From Amycolatopsis acididurans (GTDB taxonomy: Bacteria > Actinomycetota > Actinomycetes > Mycobacteriales > Pseudonocardiaceae), in contig NZ_JAAXLS010000035.1 of NCBI RefSeq assembly GCF_012328925.1, positions 1 to 64,000 on the forward strand: a stretch of DNA of 64,000 nucleotides. The letters are read 5' to 3'. Positions 43,419 to 52,635 of the stretch are shown here, in pieces. The translations under genes were made by a program, and so were the position numbers. The notes beneath the pieces were generated by a model that did not search any database, was not told the DNA's origin, and saw only the letters and a program-made list of their open reading frames with translations. Position 1 is the stretch's first letter. Each line of letters opens with the position of its first letter.

Positions 43419-44279
43419 TCAGTGGAAGGCGTGCTCCGGGGCCGGGAATTCGCCGCGGCGTACCTCGTCCGCGAACGCCGACGCGGCATTGGACAGCTCA
43501 CCCGCCAGGTTGGCGTAGCGCTTGACGAACCGCGGCGTCTTGCCCCGCCGCAGGCCCGCCATGTCCTGCCACACGAGCACCTGCGCGTCGCAGTCCGGCC
43601 CGGCGCCGATGCCGACCGTCGGAATCCGCAGCTCGTGCGTGATCCGCTTCGCCACCTCGGCGGGCACCATCTCCATCACGACCGCGAACGCGCCGGCCTC
43701 CTGCAGGGCCAGCGCGTCGGCGACCAGCGCCTCACCGGCCTCGCCGCGGCCCTGCACCCGGTAGCCGCCGAGGTTGTGCTCGCTCTGCGGGGTGAAGCCG
43801 ATGTGCCCCATCACGGGCACGCCCGCCGAGGTCAGTGCCTCGACGTGCGGCGCGAAGCGGTGCCCGCCCTCAAGCTTGACGGCGTGCGCGCGGCCTTCCT
43901 TCATGAACCGTACGGAGGTTTCCAGCGCCTGCTGGGGCGAGAGCTGGTACGAGCCGAACGGCAGGTCGGCGACCACGAGCGCCCGCTTGGCCGCCCTGGT
44001 CACGGCGCGGACGAGCGGCAGCAGCTCGTCCACGGTGACCGGCAGCGAGGTGTCGTAGCCGAACACGTTGTTCGCGGCCGAGTCGCCGACCAGCAGGACC
44101 GGAATGCCCGCTTCGTCGAACAGTTCGGCGGTATACATGTCGTACGCGGTGAGCATCGGCCACGGCTCACCGCGGTCCTTGAGCTGCTGGAGATGCGGGA
44201 TGCGGACCTTCTTGACCGGTGCGCCGGACTGCGCTCCGCCGCCGTACGGCGCCGCCGTCTCGCCAGAGGGGTTAGACAT
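43419..44279 (-). CDS. panB: 3-methyl-2-oxobutanoate hydroxymethyltransferase
   Basis: 286 aa, TIM barrel. PanB motifs include LTAYDMYTAELFDEAGIPVLLVGDS, VADLPFGSYQ, VKLEGG, MGHIGFTPQ and VIGIGAGPDCDAQVLV-type sequence near the end (here TVGIGAGPDCDAQVL). It makes ketopantoate, the first step of pantothenate and coenzyme A synthesis. The first 20 residues are a disordered extension typical of actinobacteria. No panC gene is adjacent. Confidence 0.95.
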   Translation of the reverse strand: MSNPSGETAAPYGGGAQSGAPVKKVRIPHLQQLKDRGEPWPMLTAYDMYTAELFDEAGIPVLLVGDSAANNVFGYDTSLPVTVDELLPLVRAVTRAAKRALVVADLPFGSYQLSPQQALETSVRFMKEGRAHAVKLEGGHRFAPHVEALTSAGVPVMGHIGFTPQSEHNLGGYRVQGRGEAGEALVADALALQEAGAFAVVMEMVPAEVAKRITHELRIPTVGIGAGPDCDAQVLVWQDMAGLRRGKTPRFVKRYANLAGELSNAASAFADEVRRGEFPAPEHAFH

Positions 44280-44403
44280 CGTCGACCAACCTTCCCTCGA
44301 GGCCCTCGTCGGGTCCCCGGGTCGTGGATCTGGAAACACCAGCGTGACATCGCGGCGCGACCGGCCCAAGTGGCTGCGATGAGCTTCACACGGGGCGGTG
44401 AAC

Positions 44404-47400
44404 ATGGCTGAACAGGTGCCGCGGTGGCGGCGCAAGGCCGGTGGCGTGCTGGCCACCCTGGTGCAACTCGGTGCCTTGACGTCGGTGATCCTGCTGATCT
44501 GGGGCGGGCATCACGCCTTCTACCGGTGGACGACGGGCGTGTTCAACCTGCTCAACATCCCGGCGGACTCCAACATCCTGATCGCGCTGGTGCTGTTCGT
44601 GCTGGGTGCGGCGTTGCGGCGGCGCAAGCGGGCCGCCCTCAACACGCTGCTCCTGTTCCAGGTCGGCGGCCTGCTGATGACGATGGGCTACCAGGCGACC
44701 CTGCTGTGGGCACCCACCGTGTTCCCGCTGGAACGGCACGAAGCCAAGCACATTCCGATGGCGCTGTGGGCGCTCACCGGCGCCGAACTGGTCGCGATCG
44801 GGATGATCGTGCTGCTGCTCGCGCTGCGTCCGGCGTTTCCGGCGCGGCTCGCGCCGGGTGCGTGGCGGCGGGCGCTGGTCGTCGGTGGGGGCGGGCTCGC
44901 CGTGGTCATCCTCGGCGGCTGGGCGCTGACGATGCTGTTCCCCGGCACGCTGACGGGTCCGGTGGACGAGTTCCTGTGGGCCGCCAACCACGCCACCGGT
45001 GAGCTGGTGCAGTTACGGCGGCTCGGGGTGCGCGAGGGCCCGACGTGGGTGGACCTGGTGATCGACCTCGGGGCCACCCTGGTCGCGGTGGCGGCGCTGT
45101 ACGCGTTCTTCCGCAGTGTCGGCGGCCGCAGGCACCACAGCGACTCCGAAGAGCTGAAGTTGCGCGAACTGCTCGCGCGCTACGGCGAGGACGACTCGCT
45201 CGGCTACTTCGCCACCCGCCGTGACAAGAGCGTCGTGTTCGCGCCCAACGGCCGGGCCGCGGTGACCTACCGCGTGCTGTCCGGCACGACCGTCGCCAGC
45301 GCCGACCCGATCGGCGATCCGGAGTCCTGGCCGCAGGCCGTCGAGGCGTGGCTTGCCGAGGCGCACACCTACGGCTGGGCGCCGGGCGTGCTCGGCGCGA
45401 GCGAACGCGGCGCGAAGGTCTACACGCGAGCCGGGCTCAAGGCGCTGGAACTGGGCGACGAGGCCGTGCTCGACGTGCGTGACTTCAGCCTGACCGGACC
45501 CGAGCGGCGTTCGGTCCGGCAGGCGGTGAGCCGGATCGAACGCGCGGGCTACACGACGCGGGTGCGGCGGCACGCGGACATCACACCGTCCGAAATGGAC
45601 GAGATGCTCGGCTGGGCGCAGCACTGGCGCGGCGACGAGACCGAACGCGGTTTCTCGATGGCGCTGTCCCGGCTCGGTGATCCCTCGGACGGGCGCTGCG
45701 TGATGGTCCAGGCCTACGACGCCAACGGCGTGCTGCGCGGGCTGTTGTCGTTCGTGCCGTGGGGCCGTCGCGGGCTGTCGCTGGATCTGATGCGCCGCGA
45801 CCGCTACGCCGAAAACGGGCTCAACGAGTACATGATCGCGCAGCTGGTGGCCCACGCCGGCGAGTTCGGTGCACAGCGGATCTCGCTGAACTTCGCGATG
45901 TTCCGCGCGGTGTTCGCCGCCGGTGAGCGCATCGGCGCGGGCCCGGTGCTGCGGGCCTGGCGCGGGATCCTCAGCCTCGCGTCCCGGTTCTTCCAGCTCG
46001 AATCGCTGTACCGGTCCAACGCGAAGTACGGGCCGGAATGGGAACCACGCTTCCTCTGCTACACCTCCGCGCGGCGGCTGCCGAAGGTCGGCCTGGTCGC
46101 GGGGGCGCTGGAAGGGTTCGTGCCCACCAGCCTGCGCCCCGGCCGCCGCGGCTTCACCCAGCGGGGCGTGAGCCCCGAGTTCCTCGCCAAGGTCGCCGAG
46201 ATCGACGCGTACGCGATGCAGGCCGAACCGAGGCCGCTGCGCCGTCCCGAGCAGGTCCGGGTCCGCATCGCGAAGCTGGATCGGTTGCGGCAGAACGGAA
46301 TCGACCCGTACCCACCCGGGTTCGAGCGCGATCGCGTGCTGGCCGACGTGGTGGGGGAGTTCGGCTCGCTGCCGCCGGACACCCACACCGGCGAGATGGT
46401 CAGCGTGTCCGGGCGGGTCGTGGCGATCCGCGATCTCGGCGGGCTGACCTTCGTGCGGCTGCGGGACTTCACCGGGGAGCTGCAGCTGATGCTCACCAAG
46501 GACCGCCTGTGGCGCGACGGCGTCGACCTGGGCGATCAGGTCGGCGTGCACGGCGAGGTGGTGACGTCCCAACGCGGCGAGCTGTCCGTGCGCGTCGAGC
46601 ACTGGACGGTCACCGCGAAATGCCTGCATCCCCTGCCGGACAAGCGAAAGGGCCTGGCCGATCCGGAGACCCGGGTGCGGCGGCGCTACCTCGATCCCGA
46701 TCTGCCCGAGATCCTGCGGCTGCGCAGCACGGTGGTGCGCGCGGTGCGGGAACGCCTGCACGCGGACGACTTCCTCGAGGTCGAGACGCCGATGCTGCAG
46801 ACGGTGCACGGCGGCGCGAACGCCCGCCCGTTCGTCACCCACATCAACGCCTACGACATGCGGATGTACCTGCGGATCGCGCCCGAGCTCTACCTCAAGC
46901 GGCTGTGTGTGGCCGGGGTCGAGCGGGTCTTCGAGCTGAACCGGAACTTCCGCAACGAGGGTGTGGACGCCACCCACAACCCCGAGTTCACCATGCTGGA
47001 GGCCTACCAGGCCTACGCCGACTACGACTCCATGCGCACCCTGACCAGGGAACTCGTGCAGCAGGCCGCGATCGCCGCGCACGGCGCGCCGGTCGTGCAC
47101 CGGCCCGATCTCGGCGTTGTCGACATCTCGGGCGAATGGCCGGTCGTGACGGTGCACGAGGCCGTGTCGAAGGCGCTGGGCACGCATGTGGACGCGGGCA
47201 CCGCCGCCGGCGAACTGCGCGAGCTGTGCCGCCGCGCGGGCGTGCCCGCCGACGACGAGGCCGGTGCGGGTGCACTGGTGCAGAAGGCGTTCGAGCACCT
47301 CGTCGAGCCGAACACCGTCGAGCCGACGTTCTACACCGACTATCCGACCGAGGTCTCGCCACTGACCCGGCAGCACCGGCAGGATCCGCGGCTGGCCGAA

Positions 47401-47679
47401 CGCTGGGACCTGATCGCGTTCGGCGCGGAGATCGGCACGGCCTACACCGAGCTGACCGATCCGCTGGAGCAGCGGCGCAGGCTGGAGGCCCAGTCGCTGC
47501 GGGCGGCCAGCGGTGACGTCGAGGCGATGGAACTGGACGAGGACTTCCTGCTCGCGCTGGAACACGGGATGCCGCCGACCGGCGGGCTCGGGCTCGGCAT
47601 CGACCGGTTGCTGATGATGCTCTCCGGTGCCTCGATCCGGCAGACGGTGCTGTTCCCGTTCGTGCGGCCGAGGAGCTGA
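44404..47679 (+). CDS. lysX: Bifunctional lysylphosphatidylglycerol synthetase / lysyl-tRNA synthetase LysX
   Basis: 1091 aa. Residues about 1-240 hold six to seven membrane helices; about 250-600 is the MprF-type DUF2156 transferase domain (SADPIGDPESWP, LSLDLMRRDR); from about 615 comes a class II lysyl-tRNA synthetase with OB fold (LRQNGIDPYPPGF), motif 2 region and the C-terminal GLGLGIDRLLMMLSG. LysX charges tRNA-Lys and transfers lysine to phosphatidylglycerol, lowering surface charge against cationic peptides; known from M. tuberculosis (Rv1640c). ATG 44404 has GGGGCGG at proper distance; a GTG at 44398 does not. Confidence 0.95.
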   Translation: MAEQVPRWRRKAGGVLATLVQLGALTSVILLIWGGHHAFYRWTTGVFNLLNIPADSNILIALVLFVLGAALRRRKRAALNTLLLFQVGGLLMTMGYQATLLWAPTVFPLERHEAKHIPMALWALTGAELVAIGMIVLLLALRPAFPARLAPGAWRRALVVGGGGLAVVILGGWALTMLFPGTLTGPVDEFLWAANHATGELVQLRRLGVREGPTWVDLVIDLGATLVAVAALYAFFRSVGGRRHHSDSEELKLRELLARYGEDDSLGYFATRRDKSVVFAPNGRAAVTYRVLSGTTVASADPIGDPESWPQAVEAWLAEAHTYGWAPGVLGASERGAKVYTRAGLKALELGDEAVLDVRDFSLTGPERRSVRQAVSRIERAGYTTRVRRHADITPSEMDEMLGWAQHWRGDETERGFSMALSRLGDPSDGRCVMVQAYDANGVLRGLLSFVPWGRRGLSLDLMRRDRYAENGLNEYMIAQLVAHAGEFGAQRISLNFAMFRAVFAAGERIGAGPVLRAWRGILSLASRFFQLESLYRSNAKYGPEWEPRFLCYTSARRLPKVGLVAGALEGFVPTSLRPGRRGFTQRGVSPEFLAKVAEIDAYAMQAEPRPLRRPEQVRVRIAKLDRLRQNGIDPYPPGFERDRVLADVVGEFGSLPPDTHTGEMVSVSGRVVAIRDLGGLTFVRLRDFTGELQLMLTKDRLWRDGVDLGDQVGVHGEVVTSQRGELSVRVEHWTVTAKCLHPLPDKRKGLADPETRVRRRYLDPDLPEILRLRSTVVRAVRERLHADDFLEVETPMLQTVHGGANARPFVTHINAYDMRMYLRIAPELYLKRLCVAGVERVFELNRNFRNEGVDATHNPEFTMLEAYQAYADYDSMRTLTRELVQQAAIAAHGAPVVHRPDLGVVDISGEWPVVTVHEAVSKALGTHVDAGTAAGELRELCRRAGVPADDEAGAGALVQKAFEHLVEPNTVEPTFYTDYPTEVSPLTRQHRQDPRLAERWDLIAFGAEIGTAYTELTDPLEQRRRLEAQSLRAASGDVEAMELDEDFLLALEHGMPPTGGLGLGIDRLLMMLSGASIRQTVLFPFVRPRS

Positions 47680-47725
47680 CCCCGCTCCAAGATTTCCCCC
47701 AGAAAACCGCCGAAGACTCATAGGC

Positions 47726-48997
47726 GTGAAAACGGTCCATTGGCTTTCGGCGCTGCTCGTGCTCAACGTGTTGTGGGCGACCGACCTGTTCGTGCTCGGG
47801 CACGGGTTCGACGGCGGCCTCCTGATGGGGCTGGGCAGGCTCACCGGGATCTACGGTGCGCTCGCGCTGGTCGTGCAACTGGTGCTGATCGCGCGCCTGC
47901 CCTGGGTGGAGGTCCGGCTCGGCATGGACCGGCTCACCGCGTGGCATCGCTGGAGCGGGTTCTGGGTGTTGTGGCTGCTCATCGCGCATGTCGTGTTCAT
48001 CACCCTCGGCTACGCGCGGCAGGACGGCTCGCCGCTGGTCTCCGAGATCGGCACGCTCGTGTTCGATACCGAGGACGTGCTGATCGCGACGCTCGCGATG
48101 GCGCTGCTGATCGCGGTCGGCATCACCTCGGCCCGGCTGGCCCGGCGCCGGATGCGCTACGAGACCTGGCACGTCGTGCACCTGCTCGCCTATCTCGCGA
48201 TCGTGCTCGGCTTCCTGCACCAGGTCACGATCGGCCACGACTTCGTCACCACGGCGGTCGGCAGGGCGTACTGGTGGACCCTGTACGGGCTCGCCCTCGG
48301 CGCGGTGGCACTCAGCCGGATCGGCGTGCCGCTGCTGCGTAACCTCCGTCACCAGCTGCGGGTGGAAGCCGTGGTGCGGGAGAGCGCGGACGTCGTGACC
48401 ATCTGGATCGGCGGCCGCGACCTGCACAAGCTGCCCGCACGGGCGGGCCAGTTCTTCCTGTGGCGGTTCGCCACGCGCTGGTGGGAGGCGCATCCGTACT
48501 CGCTGTCGGCCATGCCGCAGGGGCAGCACCTGCGCATCACCGTGAAGGCCCTCGGTGACGGCAGCGCCTGGCTGCAGCGGATCCGGCCCGGTACGCGCGT
48601 GTTCGCCGAAGGACCGTACGGGGCCTTCACCGCCGAGCGGCGCACGCGCAGGCACGTGCTGCTGGTCGCGGGCGGGGTCGGCGTCACCCCGATCCGCGCA
48701 CTGCTGGAGGAGTTCGCCCAGCGGCGCGACGACATCGTGGTGATCTACCGTGCGCGCGAGCCCGTGCTGGCACGTGAGATGGACGCGATCGCCCGCTGGT
48801 GCGGGGCGCGCCTGCACGTCGTCACCGGTCCCGCCGACGCGCAGGGCATGATCTCGGCACTGGTGCGCGACGTGCGGCGGCGCGACGTGTACGTGTGCGG
48901 TCCGCCCGGCCTGACCCAGGCGGTGCGCCAGACGCTGGACCAGCTGGGCGTGCCCGAATCGCAGTGCCACTTCGAGCGTTTCGCCTTCGCCGCATGA
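47726..48997 (+). CDS. Ferric-reductase-like membrane flavoprotein
   Basis: 423 aa. Six membrane helices in residues 1-205 carry heme-ligand candidates (AWHRWSGFW, IAHVVF, WHVVHLLAY, LHQVTI). A cytosolic FAD-binding domain follows (HPYSLSAMPQ) and an NAD(P)-binding domain (VAGGVGVTPIRALLEE, YVCGPPGLTQ). The protein can move electrons from NAD(P)H across the membrane. The next genes encode an FMN-binding protein and ApbE, so the acceptor is probably a covalently flavinylated extracellular domain. Start is GTG 47726. Confidence 0.88.
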   Translation: MKTVHWLSALLVLNVLWATDLFVLGHGFDGGLLMGLGRLTGIYGALALVVQLVLIARLPWVEVRLGMDRLTAWHRWSGFWVLWLLIAHVVFITLGYARQDGSPLVSEIGTLVFDTEDVLIATLAMALLIAVGITSARLARRRMRYETWHVVHLLAYLAIVLGFLHQVTIGHDFVTTAVGRAYWWTLYGLALGAVALSRIGVPLLRNLRHQLRVEAVVRESADVVTIWIGGRDLHKLPARAGQFFLWRFATRWWEAHPYSLSAMPQGQHLRITVKALGDGSAWLQRIRPGTRVFAEGPYGAFTAERRTRRHVLLVAGGVGVTPIRALLEEFAQRRDDIVVIYRAREPVLAREMDAIARWCGARLHVVTGPADAQGMISALVRDVRRRDVYVCGPPGLTQAVRQTLDQLGVPESQCHFERFAFAA

Positions 48998-49434
48998 GGA
49001 GCAGACCGTTGCGACGCATCATCTTCTTCGCGATGTTCGCCATCGCCGGGCTGCTGCCGCTGCTGCGCTACCAGCCCGGCGTGGCGACCCCGGCCACGTC
49101 CGCGATCGCGACCGCGCCGCCGCCGAGCGCGCCCTCGTCCCCGGCGGGCGGCGGCACCGGCGCGACCCAGATCGACGGGTCCACTGTGGACACCGAGTTC
49201 GGCCCGTACCAGGTGCGGGTCACGTTCGCCGGCAGCAAGATCAGCGACGTGCAGATCATCACCGAACCCGGTGACCGGCACAGCCAGCGCATCGCCAAGG
49301 GCGCCGCGCCGACGCTGCGCCAGGAGGCGTTGCAGGCGCAGAATGCCAACATAGACTCGGTGTCCGGCGCGACGATCACCAGCGAGGCGTACGCGCAGTC
49401 GCTGCAGGCGGCGCTCGACGCGAAGGGCAAGTAA
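48994..49434 (+). CDS. FMN-binding domain protein with flavinylation motif
   Basis: 146 aa. One N-terminal membrane segment or signal (about residues 8-26) and a Pro/Ala/Ser linker precede a small FMN-binding domain. It contains DSVSGATIT, matching the DxxSGA(S/T)xT motif whose last Thr receives FMN from ApbE. It should carry electrons outside the membrane from the upstream reductase. The ATG overlaps the previous stop, but TTG 49009 has a better-placed AGGAG and is a real alternative start. Confidence 0.87.
   Translation: MRSRPLRRIIFFAMFAIAGLLPLLRYQPGVATPATSAIATAPPPSAPSSPAGGGTGATQIDGSTVDTEFGPYQVRVTFAGSKISDVQIITEPGDRHSQRIAKGAAPTLRQEALQAQNANIDSVSGATITSEAYAQSLQAALDAKGK
49179..49191. repeat. 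GTCCACTGTGGAC palindrome, copy 5 (in the FMN-binding gene)
   Basis: An exact copy, in frame as Ser-Thr-Val-Asp (GSTVDTEF). Confidence 0.8.
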
Positions 49435-49437
49435 GCG

Positions 49438-50127
49438 ATGCGGCTCGTCGAACACATCATGGGGCTGCCGATCTCGCTGGAAATCCCCTCGGCGGAACCC
49501 GCGAAGGCCGCGTTCGACTGGTTGCGCGAGGTGGACCGGCGCTTCAGCCCGTTCCGTCCGGACAGTGAGGTGTGCCTTGGCACGTCGAGTCCGGAGATGA
49601 CGGAGATCCTCGCGCTGTGCGAGGAGTACGAGCGGCGCAGCGGCGGCGCGTTCCGTGCGCGGCTGCCGGGACGGCCGTTCGACCCGTGCGGGGTGGTCAA
49701 GGGCTGGGCGGTCGAGCGCGCGGCGGGACTGCTGCGGGAGGCCGGTGTGTCCGAGTTCTGCCTCAACGCGGGCGGGGACATCGTCGCCGCGGGCCGGACC
49801 TGGTCGATCGGCATCCGCCACCCCGAGCACGCCGACCAGGTGTGCGCCGTGTTCGACCTGCGCGACCAGGCCATCGCCACCTCCGGTACCTACGAGCGCG
49901 GCGAGCACATCGTCGACGGACGGACCGGCGAGCCGGTGCGCGATCTGCTCAGCCTGAGCGTGATCGCGGACGACCTGACCACCGCCGACGCGGTGTCCAC
50001 GGCCGCGTTCGCGATGGGCGAGGAGGGCATCGCGTGGGCGGCCGCGCAGCCCGGCTGCCTCGTGTTCGCCGTCGACGCGCACCGCCGGGTGCGCAAGTCC
50101 GAAGCCCTGGCGAGAATGTCGGAGTGA
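49438..50127 (+). CDS. apbE: FAD:protein FMN transferase ApbE
   Basis: 229 aa. ApbE motifs are present: VDRRFSPFRPDSEV, DPCGVVKGWAVERA, NAGGDIVAAG, ATSGTYERG, HIVDGRTGEP and the C-terminal SVIADDLTTADAVSTAAF. It transfers FMN from FAD to the Thr of the upstream FMN-binding protein. It is about 80-100 residues shorter than typical ApbE and has no signal peptide, which would place it in the cytosol. It lies 3 nt after its substrate gene. Confidence 0.92.
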   Translation: MRLVEHIMGLPISLEIPSAEPAKAAFDWLREVDRRFSPFRPDSEVCLGTSSPEMTEILALCEEYERRSGGAFRARLPGRPFDPCGVVKGWAVERAAGLLREAGVSEFCLNAGGDIVAAGRTWSIGIRHPEHADQVCAVFDLRDQAIATSGTYERGEHIVDGRTGEPVRDLLSLSVIADDLTTADAVSTAAFAMGEEGIAWAAAQPGCLVFAVDAHRRVRKSEALARMSE

Positions 50128-50798
50128 ACGCGCCCGCCAACCCGCGGCTGCTGCTGGTCGAGGACGACCCGCAGCTGCTGACGATGCTGGAAGTCCTGCT
50201 GACCGAGGAGGGGTACCAGGTCGACACGGCCGCCGACGGGCAGCGCGGGCTGCATCTCGGCCTCACCCGCGACTACGACGTCGTGCTGCTGGACCGGGGC
50301 CTGCCCGCGATCGACGGGCTCGACCTGCTGACCCGGCTGCGCGTGCGCGGCATCGTCACACCGGTGCTGGTGCTGTCCGCGCTGGGCAATCCCGCCGACC
50401 GGGTGGCCGGGCTCGACGCCGGCGCCGAGGACTACCTGTCCAAGCCCTTCGACGTCGACGAGCTGCTGGCGCGGCTGCGGGCGCTGCGCCGCCGCCACCT
50501 CGACGCCGCGCGTTCCCTGCCCGTGCCCGGCGGCCGCCTCGAACTGGACACCCGGTACGTGAGCAGGGACGGCGCCGAAGCCGTCCGGCTGTCCGAACGG
50601 GAATGCGATCTGCTGGGCACCCTCGCCGCCCGGCCCGGTCAGGTGTTCACGCGCACCCAGTTGCTCGGTCTCGTCTTCGACGCGGCGGAAAGCGAGGTCG
50701 TCGTGGACACCTACGTGCACTATCTGCGGCGCAAGCTCGGCCGCAAGATCGTCGACACCGTGCGCGGGCGTGGCTACCAGCTGGGGCGGGCCAGGTGA
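50124..50798 (+). CDS. OmpR-type response regulator
   Basis: 224 aa. A receiver domain with acidic pocket VEDDP, phospho-acceptor Asp in VVLLDRGLP (near residue 54) and SKPFD is joined to a winged-helix DNA-binding domain ending VDTVRGRGYQLG. GTG overlaps the apbE stop, tying it to the flavin module; the paired histidine kinase follows with another GTGA overlap. It may therefore control the reductase-FMN-ApbE genes. Family CutR/PhoP-like. Confidence 0.9.
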   Translation: MNAPANPRLLLVEDDPQLLTMLEVLLTEEGYQVDTAADGQRGLHLGLTRDYDVVLLDRGLPAIDGLDLLTRLRVRGIVTPVLVLSALGNPADRVAGLDAGAEDYLSKPFDVDELLARLRALRRRHLDAARSLPVPGGRLELDTRYVSRDGAEAVRLSERECDLLGTLAARPGQVFTRTQLLGLVFDAAESEVVVDTYVHYLRRKLGRKIVDTVRGRGYQLGRAR

Positions 50799-51994
50799 GG
50801 CGCACTGACTCGCCGGATTCGCGCCTGATCCGCCGCACCATGCTGCGGATCGCGCTGCAGTCCGCGCTGGCCGTCGCGGTCACCGTCGCGCTGCTGTGCG
50901 CGGTCGCGACCCTCGTCGTGCTCAACAGCCAGAAGGAGCAGCAGAACTCCCTGCTCGACACGGCGATCCAGCGTGCGGACGACGTGTCCGATCCGCCCGC
51001 GGGCACGTGGCTCATCGCGCAGCGCGACGGGGTGATCGTGGCCAGCCCCGGCCTGCCCAAGGGACTGCCCGATATGACGGCACTGAACCAGGGCATCGCG
51101 GGCACCGAGGACTATCGCGTGCACGAGCGGGAGTACCGGGTCCGTACCGAACCCCGCGGCGACATCGTCATCCAGGCGGTCCTGGACCTGCGCAGCGCAC
51201 ACGAGGAACGCGGCAGGCTGTTGCAGGGCCTGCTGATCGCCGGTGCGGCCGGGCTGCTGCTGGCCGCGCTCACCGGGGCGTGGGTCGGCCGGCGCTCGGT
51301 GATGCCGCTGGTCTCGGCGCTGGCGCTGCAACGAAGGTTCGTCGCCGACGCCGGACACGAACTGCGCACGCCGTTGACCTTGCTGAGCACCAGGGCCCAG
51401 CTGCTGCAGCGGCGTGTGCGGAACTCGCCATGGGAGTCCGATGTGGACGGACTGGTCGAGGACGCGCGCCAGCTCACCGCGATTCTGGAGGATCTGCTGC
51501 TGGCCGCCGATCCCCGCGAGGACGCCCCGCGTAGCGCGGTCGACCTCGGCGCGCTCGTGCGGCAGGCGGTCGGCGCGGCGGAACCCGCGGCGTCGGAACG
51601 CTCGGTGCGGCTGGAGGTCGAGGGCGATTCGATCCTCGTCCTCGGTTACGAGGCCGGGCTGCGCCGTGCCGTGAACGCGTTGCTGGACAACGGAATCCGC
51701 CATGCCCGCTCGCTCGTGCGGGTCACCGTGGCACGCGAGGGCCGTAGGGCGCGCATCGAGGTCGCCGACGACGGACCGGGCATCGACACCGCGATCCTGC
51801 CGACCTTGTTCACGCGGTTCGCCTCCGCGCCGGGCGACGGGGCGCCGGGGGAGCGGCGGCGCTACGGGCTCGGGTTGTCGCTGGTGAGCGAGATCGCCGC
51901 GCGGCACGGCGGTTCGGTGTCGGCGACCAACCCGGACTCCGGCGGCGCGGCACTGTCGCTGTCGTTGCCCGTTCAGTCCGCGACCAGCCGGTAG
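50795..51994 (+). CDS. Sensor histidine kinase
   Basis: 399 aa. Two membrane helices (about residues 20-42 and 148-168) flank an extracytoplasmic sensor of about 100 residues. The H box is VADAGHELRTPLTLL (His near 189); N box ALLDNGIRHA, G1 DDGPGID and G2 YGLGLSLV follow. No clear HAMP domain. It should phosphorylate the regulator encoded just upstream. Its last 22 nt overlap the convergent response regulator gene. Confidence 0.9.
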   Translation: MRRTDSPDSRLIRRTMLRIALQSALAVAVTVALLCAVATLVVLNSQKEQQNSLLDTAIQRADDVSDPPAGTWLIAQRDGVIVASPGLPKGLPDMTALNQGIAGTEDYRVHEREYRVRTEPRGDIVIQAVLDLRSAHEERGRLLQGLLIAGAAGLLLAALTGAWVGRRSVMPLVSALALQRRFVADAGHELRTPLTLLSTRAQLLQRRVRNSPWESDVDGLVEDARQLTAILEDLLLAADPREDAPRSAVDLGALVRQAVGAAEPAASERSVRLEVEGDSILVLGYEAGLRRAVNALLDNGIRHARSLVRVTVAREGRRARIEVADDGPGIDTAILPTLFTRFASAPGDGAPGERRRYGLGLSLVSEIAARHGGSVSATNPDSGGAALSLSLPVQSATSR

Positions 51995-52632
51995 CCGACC
52001 CCGCGCAGCGTCGTGATCCGCTCGGCGCCGATCTTGCGCCGTAGATAGCCGATGTAGACCTCGACCACGTTCTCGTCGCCGTCGTAGTGCGCGTCCCAGA
52101 CGTGGGTGAGGATCTCGTGTTTGCTCAGCGCCTCACCGCGCCTGCGCAGCAGGAACTCCAGCAGGCCGAACTCCCGCGCGGTCAGTTCGAGCTGTTCCTG
52201 TCCTTTGTAGACGGTCCGGGCGGCGGGGTCGAGACGCAGGTCGCCGACGGCCAGCACCGCGGGTCGTTCCGGGGCGCCGCGGCGCAGCAGCGCACGCAGC
52301 CGCGCCACCAGCACCACGTAGGAGAACGGTTTGGTCAGGTAGTCGTCGGCGCCGAGATCGAACGCGTCGGCCTCGTCGTACTCGCCGTCCTTGGCGGTCA
52401 GCATGAGCACCGGCGTCCAGTTCTCCGCGGCACGCAGGCCCTTGAGCACCTCGTACCCGGACATCCCCGGCAGCATGATGTCCAGCACGATGACGTCGTA
52501 GGGATGCTCGGTCGCCCGCCACAGCCCGTCCGGGCCGGTGTGCACCACGTCGACGCTGAATCCCTCGGCGACGAGCCCCTTGCGCAGCGTCTCCGCGAAC
52601 GCCTGCTCGTCCTCGACCACCAGTACGCGCAT
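51973..52632 (-). CDS. OmpR-type response regulator, second system
   Basis: 219 aa. Receiver domain VEDEQ, phospho-acceptor in VIVLDIMLPG (Asp51), TKPFSY, and a winged helix ending ITTLRGVGYRLVAD. Last gene of a minus-strand operon murT-gatD-kinase-regulator, 3 nt after the kinase stop. The link to MurT-GatD suggests a cell-wall-related regulon (inference). Its start codon ATG is well placed; length is normal. Confidence 0.9.
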   Translation of the reverse strand: MRVLVVEDEQAFAETLRKGLVAEGFSVDVVHTGPDGLWRATEHPYDVIVLDIMLPGMSGYEVLKGLRAAENWTPVLMLTAKDGEYDEADAFDLGADDYLTKPFSYVVLVARLRALLRRGAPERPAVLAVGDLRLDPAARTVYKGQEQLELTAREFGLLEFLLRRRGEALSKHEILTHVWDAHYDGDENVVEVYIGYLRRKIGAERITTLRGVGYRLVAD

Positions 52633-52635
52633 CAG

